The notes: generated by a model from the letters alone, not told the origin. A stretch of DNA of 64,000 bases from Candidatus Gastranaerophilales bacterium (GCA_023663225.1 JAMPHU010000007.1:1-64000); one strand, 5' to 3'. Counted from the stretch's first letter, positions 52,168 through 62,207 are shown. Program-made: numbers and translations.

Positions 52168-53882
52168 TTGCTCTCATCCTCCGTCCAAAAGGACTCGTCA
52201 AAGTCATCCGCGCCGTCGAAGTCAATTTTATTCTGCTCTACAAAACTTAAGAAGATGGAAAAACTCACGTAAGCCTCTCTGATCTCTCTGGCGGTTCCTC
52301 TTTCCATCACCAGCTCAAAATGCCGAAGCTGTTGTTCGATCCTGCCGCGGAACTCCGGGTGGCACTCTTTGTACAGACGGTGCGCCTCCTCCACCAACAG
52401 GCGGTTCTGCTCCTGCTCCTTGGGATGGATCGTCATCTCCTGCAGCTCTTTCAGACGCACTTCCAGTTCTTGTTCCGACAATCTCATATTCTTATTCACG
52501 ATCACCTTGTGGTAGGACTGATCCTCCCTGGAAAGTCTGACATCCAGAATACCGTTGATATCATAGGCAAAAGTGACGGCCACCTTCACTTCACCCGCCG
52601 GTTTGGGCGGGATCTCGATCTCGATCGTCTCCAACAACAGATTTTCACTTGCCACCATGCTCTCTCCCTGATAGATTGCAAAGGAAATCTCTTTCTGATA
52701 ATCCTGCACTGCCACATAGATTCCGGTATGGCTGCAGGGAAGCGTCTCATTGCGGTTGATGATCGGTGAAAAATGATCACCTACCACCTGTACGCCCAGG
52801 GAGAACGGACAGATATCCGAAAGAATGATATCCTGCACTTCTCCGGTGCGCATCTTGATCGCGGCCGCCATGCCCGCGCCGATCGCGATACTCTCATCCG
52901 GCCTGTCGTCCGCCACCACCTCAGTCTGGCAGATACTCTTGATATATTGTAGTACGATCGGCATTTTGGAAGAACCGCCCACCAAAATCACTTTATCGAT
53001 ATCCTCCCACTGCGCGCCGCTGTCGCTCATCACCTTCCGCAGAGGTTTGGCCATGCGCTTGAACAGCTCGGCGGAAATATGGATCAGATTTTGGTTCGTC
53101 ATTTCCAAAGTATATTCCTTTTCCTGTAAAAGAAAGTTTCTCTTTGCAGAGTTTGCCTCCGAGAGCGCGATTTTTACAAGCTCTGCCTCCTTTAAGACAA
53201 TCGCCTGCTCCTCCTTGGTGAACATCTGTCTGGAAAGATTGTTCTCCCGATAAAAATAATCGGCAATGATCTCATTGAAGTCCTTGCCGCCCAGGTAGTT
53301 GTCCCCTGCCACAGCCTGAATCTCCACGATATTCTCAAAGGCGTCCACCAACGAGACGTCAAGCGTCCCCCCGCCAAAGTCAAAGATGATGAATTTCTCC
53401 ATCTCATCCGTGCCCATGTGATGCTTTAAGGCCACGGCGGAAGGCTCATTGATCATGCGCTCCACGCGAAGTCCGGCCAGTCTTCCGGCATTGCGGGTGG
53501 CGCATCTTTTGTCATCATTAAAATAGGCGGGAACACTTATGATCGCCTCCGTCACAGGCTCCCCCAGATACTTTTCCGCGTCCTCCTTCAGCCTTCTTAA
53601 GACAAAGGCGGATAACTCCTCCGCGCGGTATCGGTTCTTTCCCGCCTTGTATGCGATATCCGTCCCCATATTTCGCTTAAACTCACGGAAGGTACAGTCC
53701 GGACGGCTGATCAACATCTCCTTTGCAATTTTTCCGACAAAAACCTCGCCGTCTTCCTCTATACAGACGACGGACGGCGTCATATATTCCCCGAAGGAGT
53801 TGGGAATCAGTTGTATTTTCCCATCCTTCCACACAGACACAAGGCTGTTTGTCGTTCCCAGATCAATTCCAATGATAGCCAT
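52164..53882 (-). CDS. Hsp70-family chaperone, HscC-like
   Basis: A 572-residue DnaK paralogue. The ATPase domain has MAIIGIDLGTTNSLVSVWKD, NEPSAVALKHH and FDFGGGTLDVSLVD; the substrate-binding domain is about residues 375-572. It lacks the DnaK C-terminal linker and ends FDESFWTEDESK. Absence of grpE and dnaJ next to it and the presence of a membrane J protein suggest a specialised chaperone like HscC with DjlC. I chose ATG at 53882, preceded by GGGAGAG; an ATG or GTG six codons upstream is less likely. Confidence 0.9.
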   Translation of the reverse strand: MAIIGIDLGTTNSLVSVWKDGKIQLIPNSFGEYMTPSVVCIEEDGEVFVGKIAKEMLISRPDCTFREFKRNMGTDIAYKAGKNRYRAEELSAFVLRRLKEDAEKYLGEPVTEAIISVPAYFNDDKRCATRNAGRLAGLRVERMINEPSAVALKHHMGTDEMEKFIIFDFGGGTLDVSLVDAFENIVEIQAVAGDNYLGGKDFNEIIADYFYRENNLSRQMFTKEEQAIVLKEAELVKIALSEANSAKRNFLLQEKEYTLEMTNQNLIHISAELFKRMAKPLRKVMSDSGAQWEDIDKVILVGGSSKMPIVLQYIKSICQTEVVADDRPDESIAIGAGMAAAIKMRTGEVQDIILSDICPFSLGVQVVGDHFSPIINRNETLPCSHTGIYVAVQDYQKEISFAIYQGESMVASENLLLETIEIEIPPKPAGEVKVAVTFAYDINGILDVRLSREDQSYHKVIVNKNMRLSEQELEVRLKELQEMTIHPKEQEQNRLLVEEAHRLYKECHPEFRGRIEQQLRHFELVMERGTAREIREAYVSFSIFLSFVEQNKIDFDGADDFDESFWTEDESK

Positions 53883-53884
53883 TA

Positions 53885-54835
53885 TTACTCTCCCTGCCAC
53901 ATCCTTTGCAGTTTTATTTCGTCAAACAAGAGGATCGTGTCATCCTGCAAGTTCCATCCTTCCTCTTGGGCATCGGACTGTAAGCGATATAGATATTCCG
54001 TGTTCCAATACTTTTTGGTATTGTATTCATAGTAATATTCATATCTGGCCAGACAGGCCTCCGTCAGTCCGCTCTCGGAAGAGTCCCCTTCCGTTTTGGG
54101 CACCTCCAGCAGATATTCGATACGGTCTGACTGATCGCATCGATACCACCTGTAAACGCTAGCCTCTTCCGGTTCTCCGCTTTCCACGATCTCGTGGGTG
54201 TCGAGGCGGATCCGCAAAAGCTCCCGCCCGTCCTTGTCCACCAACAAGCCGCAGGAATTTTCCGGCGTCCACACGCCATCCTGATACTCATAGATCACAA
54301 TGGCAGTCACTTCCTCGTCGGGATAAGAAAAGTCCGCGATCTGCACAAGATCGCCCTCCCTGTAAGTAACCTGCCGCACCACCCTGTCGTCCGCATCGTA
54401 TTGGTACAAAAAATACTCCTGCACCATTTCTTCGCCTCCTGCGCTTTCCGAGACCTGATAAACGCAGTTCCCCTGCTCATCCAACCGCCCGATCGTGTAA
54501 GCGCACAACCTGCAGGTATCTCCGTCGCGCTCATATTCGTAGTACTCCGCCTGTTTTCCCTGCTCCGTCACATAATACTGCCGCACTCTCTGCAGCGTCA
54601 GATCTTTTCCATCTGCGAACTCGCCGTCGCCCGCATAGCCGATCCAGGCGCCCAATGTCACCGGATGTTCCGTGGTAAGCGTTCTTTTTTGCTCTTGCAT
54701 TTCCCTTTCGACCATGCTGCCCCAAAAAGTGATCAACACGCCGATCACGACAAATATAAGCACATACCACTTCCTGTTTTTTTGCGCGTCTTTCTGTAAT
54801 ATCTCTTGAAACGGACTATTGTAAAAATCGTTCAT
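53885..54835 (-). CDS. Single-span membrane protein of the Hsp70 operon
   Basis: A 316-residue protein with a short cytoplasmic start, one membrane helix (WYVLIFVVIGVLITFWGSMV, about 23-42) and a large extracytoplasmic domain rich in Tyr, Glu and Asp. The domain contains beta-like YEYERDGDTCRLC and YQYDADDRVVRQVTY units, resembling MORN/YD-type strand repeats. I do not recognise a family. It is 2 bases upstream of the Hsp70 start and overlaps degV by 20 bases, so it belongs to this operon. It may be a client of, or an anchor for, the chaperone. Confidence 0.7.
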   Translation of the reverse strand: MNDFYNSPFQEILQKDAQKNRKWYVLIFVVIGVLITFWGSMVEREMQEQKRTLTTEHPVTLGAWIGYAGDGEFADGKDLTLQRVRQYYVTEQGKQAEYYEYERDGDTCRLCAYTIGRLDEQGNCVYQVSESAGGEEMVQEYFLYQYDADDRVVRQVTYREGDLVQIADFSYPDEEVTAIVIYEYQDGVWTPENSCGLLVDKDGRELLRIRLDTHEIVESGEPEEASVYRWYRCDQSDRIEYLLEVPKTEGDSSESGLTEACLARYEYYYEYNTKKYWNTEYLYRLQSDAQEEGWNLQDDTILLFDEIKLQRMWQGE

Positions 54836-55703
54836 ACTCTTCCTTTGTCTCGTTCTGGTATACGATCCCTAAGATACTGGGGCCGGTGTGCGCGCCGATG
54901 GCGCATCCCACTCTGCCCTCGATGACATCCTTCACATGATAACGCTCCTTCAACTGGCTCACCACATAGTCAAAGGCTTCCCTGTCCGTGCCGTAACAGG
55001 CGCCGATCACCTGATTCTCCAGATTTTTCCCTTTCTCGCCCACCATGTCGATGATCCTTCTCTGGGCCTTTTTCCAGCCGCGAACCTTCTCCACCGCCTT
55101 CAACGCCCCCTTCTCGTCCACGATGATAATGGGTTTCACATCCAAGACCGAACCGGCCAGGAAGGACGTCCGGCTCAATCTGCCGCCCTTAAACAGATAA
55201 TCCAACTCCTGCACGGTCACATTATGCTCCATATGATCACAGAAAAAATGCGCCGCCTCGATCAACAGCTCCCTGGGAGCGCCGTTTTTCTGCATCCGCA
55301 GCAATCTCTCCACCACCAGGCCAAACCCCATGGAAGCGCATTTGGAATCTATGATGGTCATCTGAAAATCGGGGAACTCCTCCCTGACCTCCTCCAGGGC
55401 GAGGCTTGCCGCCTGAAAGGTGCCCGCGATGCCTGTGGAGAAACAGATATACAGCACCTCGTCCCCCCGCTCGGCAAAGGGTCTGAAATGCTCCTCAAAC
55501 ATAAACTGACTGATGTGATAGGTCTTGATCTCCGCCTTTTTCTCTGCCTGTATCCGGTAAAACTCGTCCGGAAAAATGGTCGCTCCGTCAAAATAGTCGG
55601 TTCCGTCGATGGTCACCGGAGTCGGGATCACATGTAGATCGTACTGTTTGATGATCTGCTCCGATACATCGGAAGCGGAATCCGTAATGATACAAAATGC
55701 CAT
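54816..55703 (-). CDS. degV: DegV family fatty-acid-binding protein
   Basis: A 295-residue DegV protein. DegV/FakB members bind a fatty acid and present it to the kinase FakA. Typical parts are IITDSASDVSEQIIKQYDLHVIP, YICFSTGIAGTFQAASLALEEV and DSKCASMGFGLVVERLL. Final segments such as GAHTGPSILGIVY are standard. Gram-positive genomes hold several copies, so this symbol is by family only. It ends inside the membrane-protein gene. Confidence 0.9.
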   Translation of the reverse strand: MAFCIITDSASDVSEQIIKQYDLHVIPTPVTIDGTDYFDGATIFPDEFYRIQAEKKAEIKTYHISQFMFEEHFRPFAERGDEVLYICFSTGIAGTFQAASLALEEVREEFPDFQMTIIDSKCASMGFGLVVERLLRMQKNGAPRELLIEAAHFFCDHMEHNVTVQELDYLFKGGRLSRTSFLAGSVLDVKPIIIVDEKGALKAVEKVRGWKKAQRRIIDMVGEKGKNLENQVIGACYGTDREAFDYVVSQLKERYHVKDVIEGRVGCAIGAHTGPSILGIVYQNETKEEYERFLQ

Positions 55704-55720
55704 ACCTTATCCTCCTGCCT

Positions 55721-57736
55721 TCATTTTTTGTAATTGTTCTCCGCAGTCTGGAACATGTGGTAAAGTGCACCCTGATTCTTCAACTGCTTCACCATATTGG
55801 TTCTTCTGGACACAAAATCGTCCAGCTTTTTCATATATTCATCCGATGTGATGCTGCCGTCCGCCACCATGGTCAACCCCTTTTCCCAACTTGCCGTCAG
55901 CGTAGGATTGAGCAGGGGACGGATGGAACTGTCCACCACATCGTAAATCATCTCTCCCATGAGCGTGGGGGTCAAAATCTGCGTTTTCTGATTCAGATTC
56001 AGATACTCTATCTTGACCAGCTTCTTCAGGATCTCCGCCCTCGTGGCGCTGGTGCCGATACCGCTTCCCTTGATCTGCGCCCGCAGCTCCTCGTCCTCGA
56101 TAAACTGCCCCGCGTTCTCCATCGTCAGAATGATACTGCCGGAAGAATAACGTTTGGGCGGCGTGGTCTCCCCCTCCTTAATCTCATAACCGTCCACGGT
56201 CACATGCGCGCCCTTTTTCAAGGCCATCAAAATCTGCAGCAGCGCGGCGTCACACTTTTCGGTTTCCTCCCCTGTATCTTTCCCGTCGCCCGTCTCCTCT
56301 TTCTTCGCGGAAAAAGCCGCCACCTTCAGGTAGCCTTCCTCCTCCAACGCCTTATATGTGGCAAAAAACGTTTCTTCCTTCACTTTGATCCGAAGCGCAA
56401 ACTTTCGATAGACCGCCGCGGGGAAAAAGATACTCAAAAATCTTCTGGCGATCAGCTCATACACCTTTGCGGCAGTCCCCGACAGGGACGCGAGGACATT
56501 CAACCCCTGCCCCGTGGGGATGATCGCATAATGGTCTGTGATCTGCTTGTCGTTGACATAGCGGGTCTGCGCCAGCTTTTTATAGGTTCCCTTCTGTAGA
56601 ATCTCCGCCGCGAAAGTGCGCATCAGTCCATAATTCTGTAACCCTCCGATATTTTTGTGAATCTCTTTGGCTACCGCCGTGGAGAGGACTCTCGCATCGG
56701 TACGGGGATAAGTCACCAACTTTTTTTCGTATAACTCCTGGACGATCGAGAGCGTTTGGTCGGGACTGATCTTAAAATATTTGGAACAGTCGTTCTGCAG
56801 CTCCGCCAGATTGTACAAAAGAGGCGGATTCTTGTTCTCCTTTTTGCGCTCGATGCTCTCCACCACGGCCTCGCCCACAGGCGCTCCCGCCTCCTGTCCC
56901 TTAAGACGCGCGATCAACCCTTCCGCGTCTTCTTTCTTTTGAAAACCGTTCTCCTTGTATAAAAGCGGCGAGGCAAAATAGTGTGAACCTTCCACCGCCC
57001 GCCACTCGCCGGTAATCAGCTTATCCTGTAACTTAAAATTCCCCATCACACGGTAAAAAGGCGTTTTTACAAAAGCGCGGATCTCCCGCTCTCTGCCCAC
57101 GATCATCCCAAGCACACAGGTCATCACACGCCCCACGGAGATCACCGCTTTGTCCCGCTTTAGATAATCCTTCACCGTCCGGCCGTATTTGAGCGTGAGG
57201 ACTCTGGAAAAATTGATCCCCATCAGATAATCTTCCTTCGCGCGCAGATAGGCGGCGTCGCTCAAGTGATCATACTCGGACAGATCCTTTGCCTCTCTGA
57301 TCCCCCGCAGAATCTCCTCCTCCGTCTGAGAGTCGATCCAGACTCTTTTGCGCTCCTTGCCCTTGACGCCCGCCATCTGTTCCACCAGGCGGTAGATATA
57401 CTCTCCCTCCCGTCCGGAGTCCGTGCACACATAAATGGTCTCAACATCCCCTCTGTTTAAGAGGGAACTGACCGTCATATACTGCTTTTTGGCGCTCTCG
57501 ATCACCTCATATTTGAACTCGCTGGGAATAAACGGGATGGTATCGAAACTCCAACGCCTGTACTTCTCATCATAGACCTCGGGATAACTCATGGTCACCA
57601 GATGCCCCACACACCATGTGACGATGGCGGTGTCGGACTCCATATAGCCGTCCCTGCCTCTCATATTCAGTTTCAGCGCATTGGCAAATTCTCTCGCCAC
57701 GCTTGGTTTTTCTGCGATATACAAACTTTTGCCCAC
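55721..57736 (-). CDS. topB: DNA topoisomerase III
   Basis: A type IA topoisomerase of 671 residues that decatenates DNA. The TOPRIM domain begins SLYIAEKPSVAREFANALKL, with the DSGREGEYIYRLV metal site. The catalytic Tyr lies in LVTYPRTDARVLS. The end has no zinc fingers, as usual for Gram-positive TopB. The start is GTG at 57736 with AAGGA eight bases before it; no ATG would preserve the conserved N-terminus. Both topB in the chromosome and copies on mobile elements exist; no element context is visible here. Confidence 0.92.
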   Translation of the reverse strand: MGKSLYIAEKPSVAREFANALKLNMRGRDGYMESDTAIVTWCVGHLVTMSYPEVYDEKYRRWSFDTIPFIPSEFKYEVIESAKKQYMTVSSLLNRGDVETIYVCTDSGREGEYIYRLVEQMAGVKGKERKRVWIDSQTEEEILRGIREAKDLSEYDHLSDAAYLRAKEDYLMGINFSRVLTLKYGRTVKDYLKRDKAVISVGRVMTCVLGMIVGREREIRAFVKTPFYRVMGNFKLQDKLITGEWRAVEGSHYFASPLLYKENGFQKKEDAEGLIARLKGQEAGAPVGEAVVESIERKKENKNPPLLYNLAELQNDCSKYFKISPDQTLSIVQELYEKKLVTYPRTDARVLSTAVAKEIHKNIGGLQNYGLMRTFAAEILQKGTYKKLAQTRYVNDKQITDHYAIIPTGQGLNVLASLSGTAAKVYELIARRFLSIFFPAAVYRKFALRIKVKEETFFATYKALEEEGYLKVAAFSAKKEETGDGKDTGEETEKCDAALLQILMALKKGAHVTVDGYEIKEGETTPPKRYSSGSIILTMENAGQFIEDEELRAQIKGSGIGTSATRAEILKKLVKIEYLNLNQKTQILTPTLMGEMIYDVVDSSIRPLLNPTLTASWEKGLTMVADGSITSDEYMKKLDDFVSRRTNMVKQLKNQGALYHMFQTAENNYKK

Positions 57737-57756
57737 AAATGCCGTCCTTATACTCT

Positions 57757-59481
57757 TTATGCTTCCATACTCTGTAACAGGTCCTCAATCTCTTTCGAAC
57801 TTTGCGGTTTCCCCAACAAATACCCCTGTATCACATCACAGCCGATATTGCGCAGATACTCATACTGTGCTTCGTGTTCCACACCCTCAGCAATGGATTC
57901 AAACCCCAGATTCTTCGCCATGTTGATGATGGACTCCGTGATAATGCGGGTGGCCGAATCGGTGAGCACCGTGTCGATAAAGCTCTTATCGATCTTGAGG
58001 GTGTCGATGGGAAACTTTTTCAAATAAGACAGGGAAGAAAATCCTGTTCCAAAGTCATCCAGGGAAATGCGGATACCGTTTCCCCGAAGCTGTCTCAATT
58101 TTTCAGAGACCGACTCGAAGTCGTTGATCAAAATGCTCTCTGTGATCTCCAGCTCAATCCGCGAAGGCTGCACATGATATTTCTGCAGCAACCCCAGCAA
58201 AAAGGGCACAAAATCCTCCTTGCTGTACTGTAGCGCGGAAATATTGATCGACATGACAAAATCCGTGCTGTACTCTGCGCTCCACTTGGCGTACTGACTG
58301 ATGCTCTGCTCCACCACCCAGTTGCCGATGGGAATGATCGCGCCGTTTTTCTCCGCAATGGGAATGAACGTCGCGGGACTGATCATATGATTGCCCTCGT
58401 CCTTCCATCTGATCAGCGCCTCCATGCCGCGCAGTTTGCGGCTTCCCGTAGCATACTGAGGTTGGAAATACATGATAAAATTATTATGAAACACCGCTTC
58501 CTTCAGTTTGTTCTCAATCTCCACATTGTGGATGAACTCGTTGAGAATGGGCGTATTAAAATACTGGATGGTATTCTTGCCGAGGGTTTTGCCCTTAAAC
58601 ATGACGATCTCAGCACAGTTGATCAATTCCAGCGCCGAAGTGGACGCCTCGGGATACTCCGCCACGCCCATGCTGACCGTGATCTGTAAACTTTGCCCGC
58701 TGCTGAGACGGAAAGGCTCCTTGATCCGATTTTGAATCTGCTTGTGAATATGCTCCACGCTCCGGCTGCCCACCGGATCATAGACAGCGATGCAGTAGAT
58801 ATCGCTGCTCATATGACACACCAGCACGCGCTCGTCCTCAAATTCCTTCAAAAAGCTTCCAAACTGCTGAACCAGCTCATCTCCCACCACCATGCCAATC
58901 CCGTCGTTGATCTTCTTAAAATCGTCGATATCGATCAGGATCACGCTGACGATGCTCTTGTTCTCCGCCGCCCTCTGCAAAAAGACTGTCAAAAGGCGCA
59001 CAAAATAATTGCGGTTGTACAGACCTGTGATCCCGTCGTAATAAGCCATATACTCCAATTCATCGTTCTGCGCCTTGAACTTGGAGATGTTCTGGATGCA
59101 GACAATCTTGTCCAAAGGACGATTCTTGTCGTCATAGACCACGTTCACACGAAAACGCATCCAACTCCGTTTGTCCTTCATCATACATTCCACACAGGCT
59201 TCCGTCCCATTCGTTTTTTCCACGAAAAGAGCGTCGCGAAGCGGCATGATATACGTTTTCTCCACAGCGTCAAACAGATTGGGAATATCCCTGCTCTCTT
59301 TTATGTCAAAATCAAAGAACTCCTGCCATTTTCCCAGAGTGGTCACTTCATCTCTGTCAAACGCATAATACAGAAACGCATCTTCCGCGGTATCGCAGAG
59401 CAGCCGATACATGCGCTCCTTTGTATTCAATTTCTGGTTCATCGCCTTCAACAGATCCATTTGATAATGCATTTCACTCAT
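57757..59481 (-). CDS. PAS-degenerate GGDEF-EAL protein, probable c-di-GMP phosphodiesterase
   Basis: The 574-residue cytoplasmic protein has a PAS-like region (about 25-135), a GGDEF domain (about 145-305) and an EAL domain (about 318-570). The GGDEF signature is replaced by SSDIY (residues 225-229), so cyclase activity is unlikely. The EAL motif is intact at 354-356 (GMEALIRW), with ELEITESIL, the SLDDFGTGFSSLSYLKKFPI loop, the KIDKSFI lysine and EGVE, so it should cleave c-di-GMP. The degenerate GGDEF may bind GTP as an allosteric site, as in related enzymes. There is no membrane segment. Confidence 0.88.
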   Translation of the reverse strand: MSEMHYQMDLLKAMNQKLNTKERMYRLLCDTAEDAFLYYAFDRDEVTTLGKWQEFFDFDIKESRDIPNLFDAVEKTYIMPLRDALFVEKTNGTEACVECMMKDKRSWMRFRVNVVYDDKNRPLDKIVCIQNISKFKAQNDELEYMAYYDGITGLYNRNYFVRLLTVFLQRAAENKSIVSVILIDIDDFKKINDGIGMVVGDELVQQFGSFLKEFEDERVLVCHMSSDIYCIAVYDPVGSRSVEHIHKQIQNRIKEPFRLSSGQSLQITVSMGVAEYPEASTSALELINCAEIVMFKGKTLGKNTIQYFNTPILNEFIHNVEIENKLKEAVFHNNFIMYFQPQYATGSRKLRGMEALIRWKDEGNHMISPATFIPIAEKNGAIIPIGNWVVEQSISQYAKWSAEYSTDFVMSINISALQYSKEDFVPFLLGLLQKYHVQPSRIELEITESILINDFESVSEKLRQLRGNGIRISLDDFGTGFSSLSYLKKFPIDTLKIDKSFIDTVLTDSATRIITESIINMAKNLGFESIAEGVEHEAQYEYLRNIGCDVIQGYLLGKPQSSKEIEDLLQSMEA

Positions 59482-59502
59482 AATGATCCACTCCCCGCTC
59501 GC

Positions 59503-60588
59503 TCAGCGCTTTGCAATATATCCGGCTGCCTTTAACAGCTCTGCGCACAACACGGCTCCCCCCGCGGCTCCCCGCAGCGTGTTGTGGGAAAGTCCCACAA
59601 ATTTATAGTCAAACAGACTATCCTCTCTCAATCGGCCTATGCTGATGCCCATGCCGTTCTCGTAATTCACATCCAACGCCACCTGCGGTCTGTTATCCTC
59701 CTCGAGATACTGGATAAACTGCTTGGGCGCGCTGGGAAGTCCGAGTCTCTGCGGCTCCCCGCTAAAGGCGCGAAGCTTTTCGATCAAAAGCTCCTTCTCG
59801 GGTTTCTCCTTGAAATTCACAAACACCGCCGCCGTGTGGCCGTTCAGCACGGGCACGCGGATACACTGACAGGTGATCAGCGGCTCTTTGGCGGGAACGA
59901 TCACGCCGTTCTCAACGGCTCCCCACAGACGTAAGGGTTCTTTCTCGCTCTTTTCCTCCTCACCGCCGATGTAAGGGATCACATTCCCCACCATCTCGGG
60001 CCAGTCCTTGAACGTCTTGCCCGCTCCTGAGATCGCCTGATACGTGGTAGCCACCACCTGCGTGGGTTCAAACTCTTTCCACGCAGTCAGCACGGGAGCG
60101 TAACTCTGAATGGAACAATTCGGTTTCACCGCGATAAACCCTCTCTGCGTGCCAAGACGCTTTTTCTGGAAGGGAATCACGTCCATATGTTCGGGGTTGA
60201 TCTCCGGCACCATCATGGGCACATCCGGCGTCCACCTGTGCGCGCTGTTGTTGGAGACCACCGGCGTCTCCGCCTTAGCGTAGGCCTCCTCGATCTGCCT
60301 GATCTCCTCCTTGGTCATATCCACCGCGCTGAACACAAAGTCTACCTGGCCTACGACCTTCTCCACTTCGTTCACATTCAGTACCACAAGATTCTTCACC
60401 GCCTCCGGCATGGGCGTATCCATCTTCCATCTGTCGCCCACAGCCTCCTCGTAAGTCTTGCCGGCAGAACGAGGACTCGCCGCGATCGCAACCACCTCAA
60501 ACCAAGGATGATTCTCCAAAAGAGAGACAAATCGCTGTCCCACCATACCTGTGCCGCCCAAAACGCCAACCTTTAATTTCTCACTCAT
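59503..60588 (-). CDS. asd: Aspartate-semialdehyde dehydrogenase, archaeal/fungal type
   Basis: It reduces aspartyl phosphate to the semialdehyde for lysine, threonine, methionine and diaminopimelate synthesis. The 361 residues hold GVLGGTGMVGQRFVSLL and the catalytic Cys158 in AVKPNCSIQSYAP. AASPRSAGKTYEEAVGDRW is characteristic for the branch shared by archaea, fungi and many Clostridia. It is full length. It precedes the EAL gene by 21 bases and follows argH with a gap that holds an R2 remnant. Confidence 0.94.
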   Translation of the reverse strand: MSEKLKVGVLGGTGMVGQRFVSLLENHPWFEVVAIAASPRSAGKTYEEAVGDRWKMDTPMPEAVKNLVVLNVNEVEKVVGQVDFVFSAVDMTKEEIRQIEEAYAKAETPVVSNNSAHRWTPDVPMMVPEINPEHMDVIPFQKKRLGTQRGFIAVKPNCSIQSYAPVLTAWKEFEPTQVVATTYQAISGAGKTFKDWPEMVGNVIPYIGGEEEKSEKEPLRLWGAVENGVIVPAKEPLITCQCIRVPVLNGHTAAVFVNFKEKPEKELLIEKLRAFSGEPQRLGLPSAPKQFIQYLEEDNRPQVALDVNYENGMGISIGRLREDSLFDYKFVGLSHNTLRGAAGGAVLCAELLKAAGYIAKR

Positions 60589-60646
60589 ATCCTCTACCTC
60601 ATTTCTCTTTGTAATTTATTGCGAAACATAAATTCTTATGGCCCGA

Positions 60647-60720
60647 ATTGTGCAAATCAGACGCCAGCGAACCGTCGGTAATAATGACTCTGGCTGCTGT
60701 ATTATGACATTTTACGTACC
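60647..60720. repeat. R2 remnant next to argH stop
   Basis: GAATTGTGCAAATCAGACGC resembles the spacer-facing end and arm of the R2 element. It is followed by CGTCGGTA and GGCTGCTGT, parts of the shared apical module. The remaining half is lost. It touches the last codons of argH and may act as its terminator. Confidence 0.6.
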
Positions 60721-62091
60721 ATTCAAATATTCCTTATACTGCGCCAGCACTTGCCTCATGGCCTCAGAACCCGGAGCGCCCGCCGTCAGTCGTCTCTCCA
60801 CACACGCCTGCAGCGATACCGCTTCGTAGAGATCGGGGCCGAACTGATCGCTGATTGCCTGCAATTCCTCCAGACTCAGCGCGTCGATGGAAGTGTTTTT
60901 CTCCAGACAATACAGCACCAGCCTGCCGATGATGCCGTGGGCGTCGCGAAAAGGCACGCCCTTCCCCACCAGATAGTCCGCCGCGTCCGTGGCATTGGTA
61001 AAACCGTTCATAGCGCTCTGTTCCATACGCTCTCTGCGGAATTTCATAGTGGCTGTCATGCCGGTAAAGAGCGTCAGACAATCTCTCGCGGTATCCATGG
61101 CGTCGAACGCCACTTCCTTGTCCTCCTGCATATCTTTATTGTAAGCTAACGGCAGTCCTTTCATGGTGGTGAGCAGAGACATGAGCGCGCCGTAGACGCG
61201 TCCTGTCTTCCCCCGCACCAGCTCCGCAATATCAGGGTTCTTTTTCTGGGGCATAATGCTGCTTCCGGTGGAGTAGGCGTCGTCCAGCTCCACAAACTGA
61301 TATTCGTTGGAGTTCCAGAGGATGATCTCCTCCGAAAAACGGCTCAGATGCATCATAATCACGGCGAGCGCCGACAAAAACTCGATCAGATAATCCCTGT
61401 CCGCCACGGAATCGATGCTGTTTAAGGTGGGGCCTTCAAACCCCAGCATGGACGCCGTGTAACTCCGATCCAACGGATAGGTGGTGCCCGCCAGGGCGCC
61501 CGCCCCCAGAGGACAATAATTCATGCGGTAAAACAGGTCTTTGAGCCTGCTTCTGTCCCGCTTAAACATCTCAAAATAAGCGCCCAGATGATGGGCCAAT
61601 GTGATCGGCTGCGCTTTCTGCAGATGGGTGAAGCCGGGCATATAAGTCCGCGTGTTCTCCTCCATGATTCGAAACAGCACTTCCAAAAGCTCCTTTAAGA
61701 GCCTGTCCGTCTCCAACACCCGCTCTCTGGTGTACAGACGCATATCCAACGCCACCTGATCGTTGCGGCTCCTGCCGGTGTGCATCTTCTTGCCCGCATC
61801 GCCGATGCGCGCGATCAGCGTCGCCTCGATAAAACTGTGAATATCTTCACATTCTGTGTCGATCTCCAAAGCGCCGCTGTCCACATCCTCGCGAATCTCG
61901 GTCAACCCCTTCACGATGGCATCCTTCTCCTCCACCGTGAGAATCCCCTGTTTCGCCAGCATGACCACATGGGCGATACTGCCCTCGATATCCTGATGGA
62001 ACAATCTTTTATCAAAATTTATGGACGCGTTGAACTCGTAGACTAACCTGTCGGTCTCCTTGGTGAAGCGTCCGCCCCACAGTTGTGCCAT
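60712..62091 (-). CDS. argH: Argininosuccinate lyase
   Basis: The last enzyme of arginine synthesis, splitting argininosuccinate to arginine and fumarate. The 459 residues begin MAQLWGGRFTKETDRLVYEF, and the fumarase/aspartase signature GSSIMPQKKNPDIAELVRG is intact. THLQKAQPITLAHH carries the active-site His. I chose ATG at 62091 with AGGAG eight bases upstream; an upstream frame adds an unrelated, hydrophobic 24 residues. argG is not adjacent in the window. Confidence 0.95.
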   Translation of the reverse strand: MAQLWGGRFTKETDRLVYEFNASINFDKRLFHQDIEGSIAHVVMLAKQGILTVEEKDAIVKGLTEIREDVDSGALEIDTECEDIHSFIEATLIARIGDAGKKMHTGRSRNDQVALDMRLYTRERVLETDRLLKELLEVLFRIMEENTRTYMPGFTHLQKAQPITLAHHLGAYFEMFKRDRSRLKDLFYRMNYCPLGAGALAGTTYPLDRSYTASMLGFEGPTLNSIDSVADRDYLIEFLSALAVIMMHLSRFSEEIILWNSNEYQFVELDDAYSTGSSIMPQKKNPDIAELVRGKTGRVYGALMSLLTTMKGLPLAYNKDMQEDKEVAFDAMDTARDCLTLFTGMTATMKFRRERMEQSAMNGFTNATDAADYLVGKGVPFRDAHGIIGRLVLYCLEKNTSIDALSLEELQAISDQFGPDLYEAVSLQACVERRLTAGAPGSEAMRQVLAQYKEYLNGT

Positions 62092-62207
62092 ACTTTTGTC
62101 TCCTGTCTTAGAAAATAAAATGCAATTAAAGTAAATATTACCACAGATCAGGCTAGATTGCAAGGTGGCGGAGCTTTTTTCACAGCGCCGCAGGTAACTA
62201 TTCGTTG

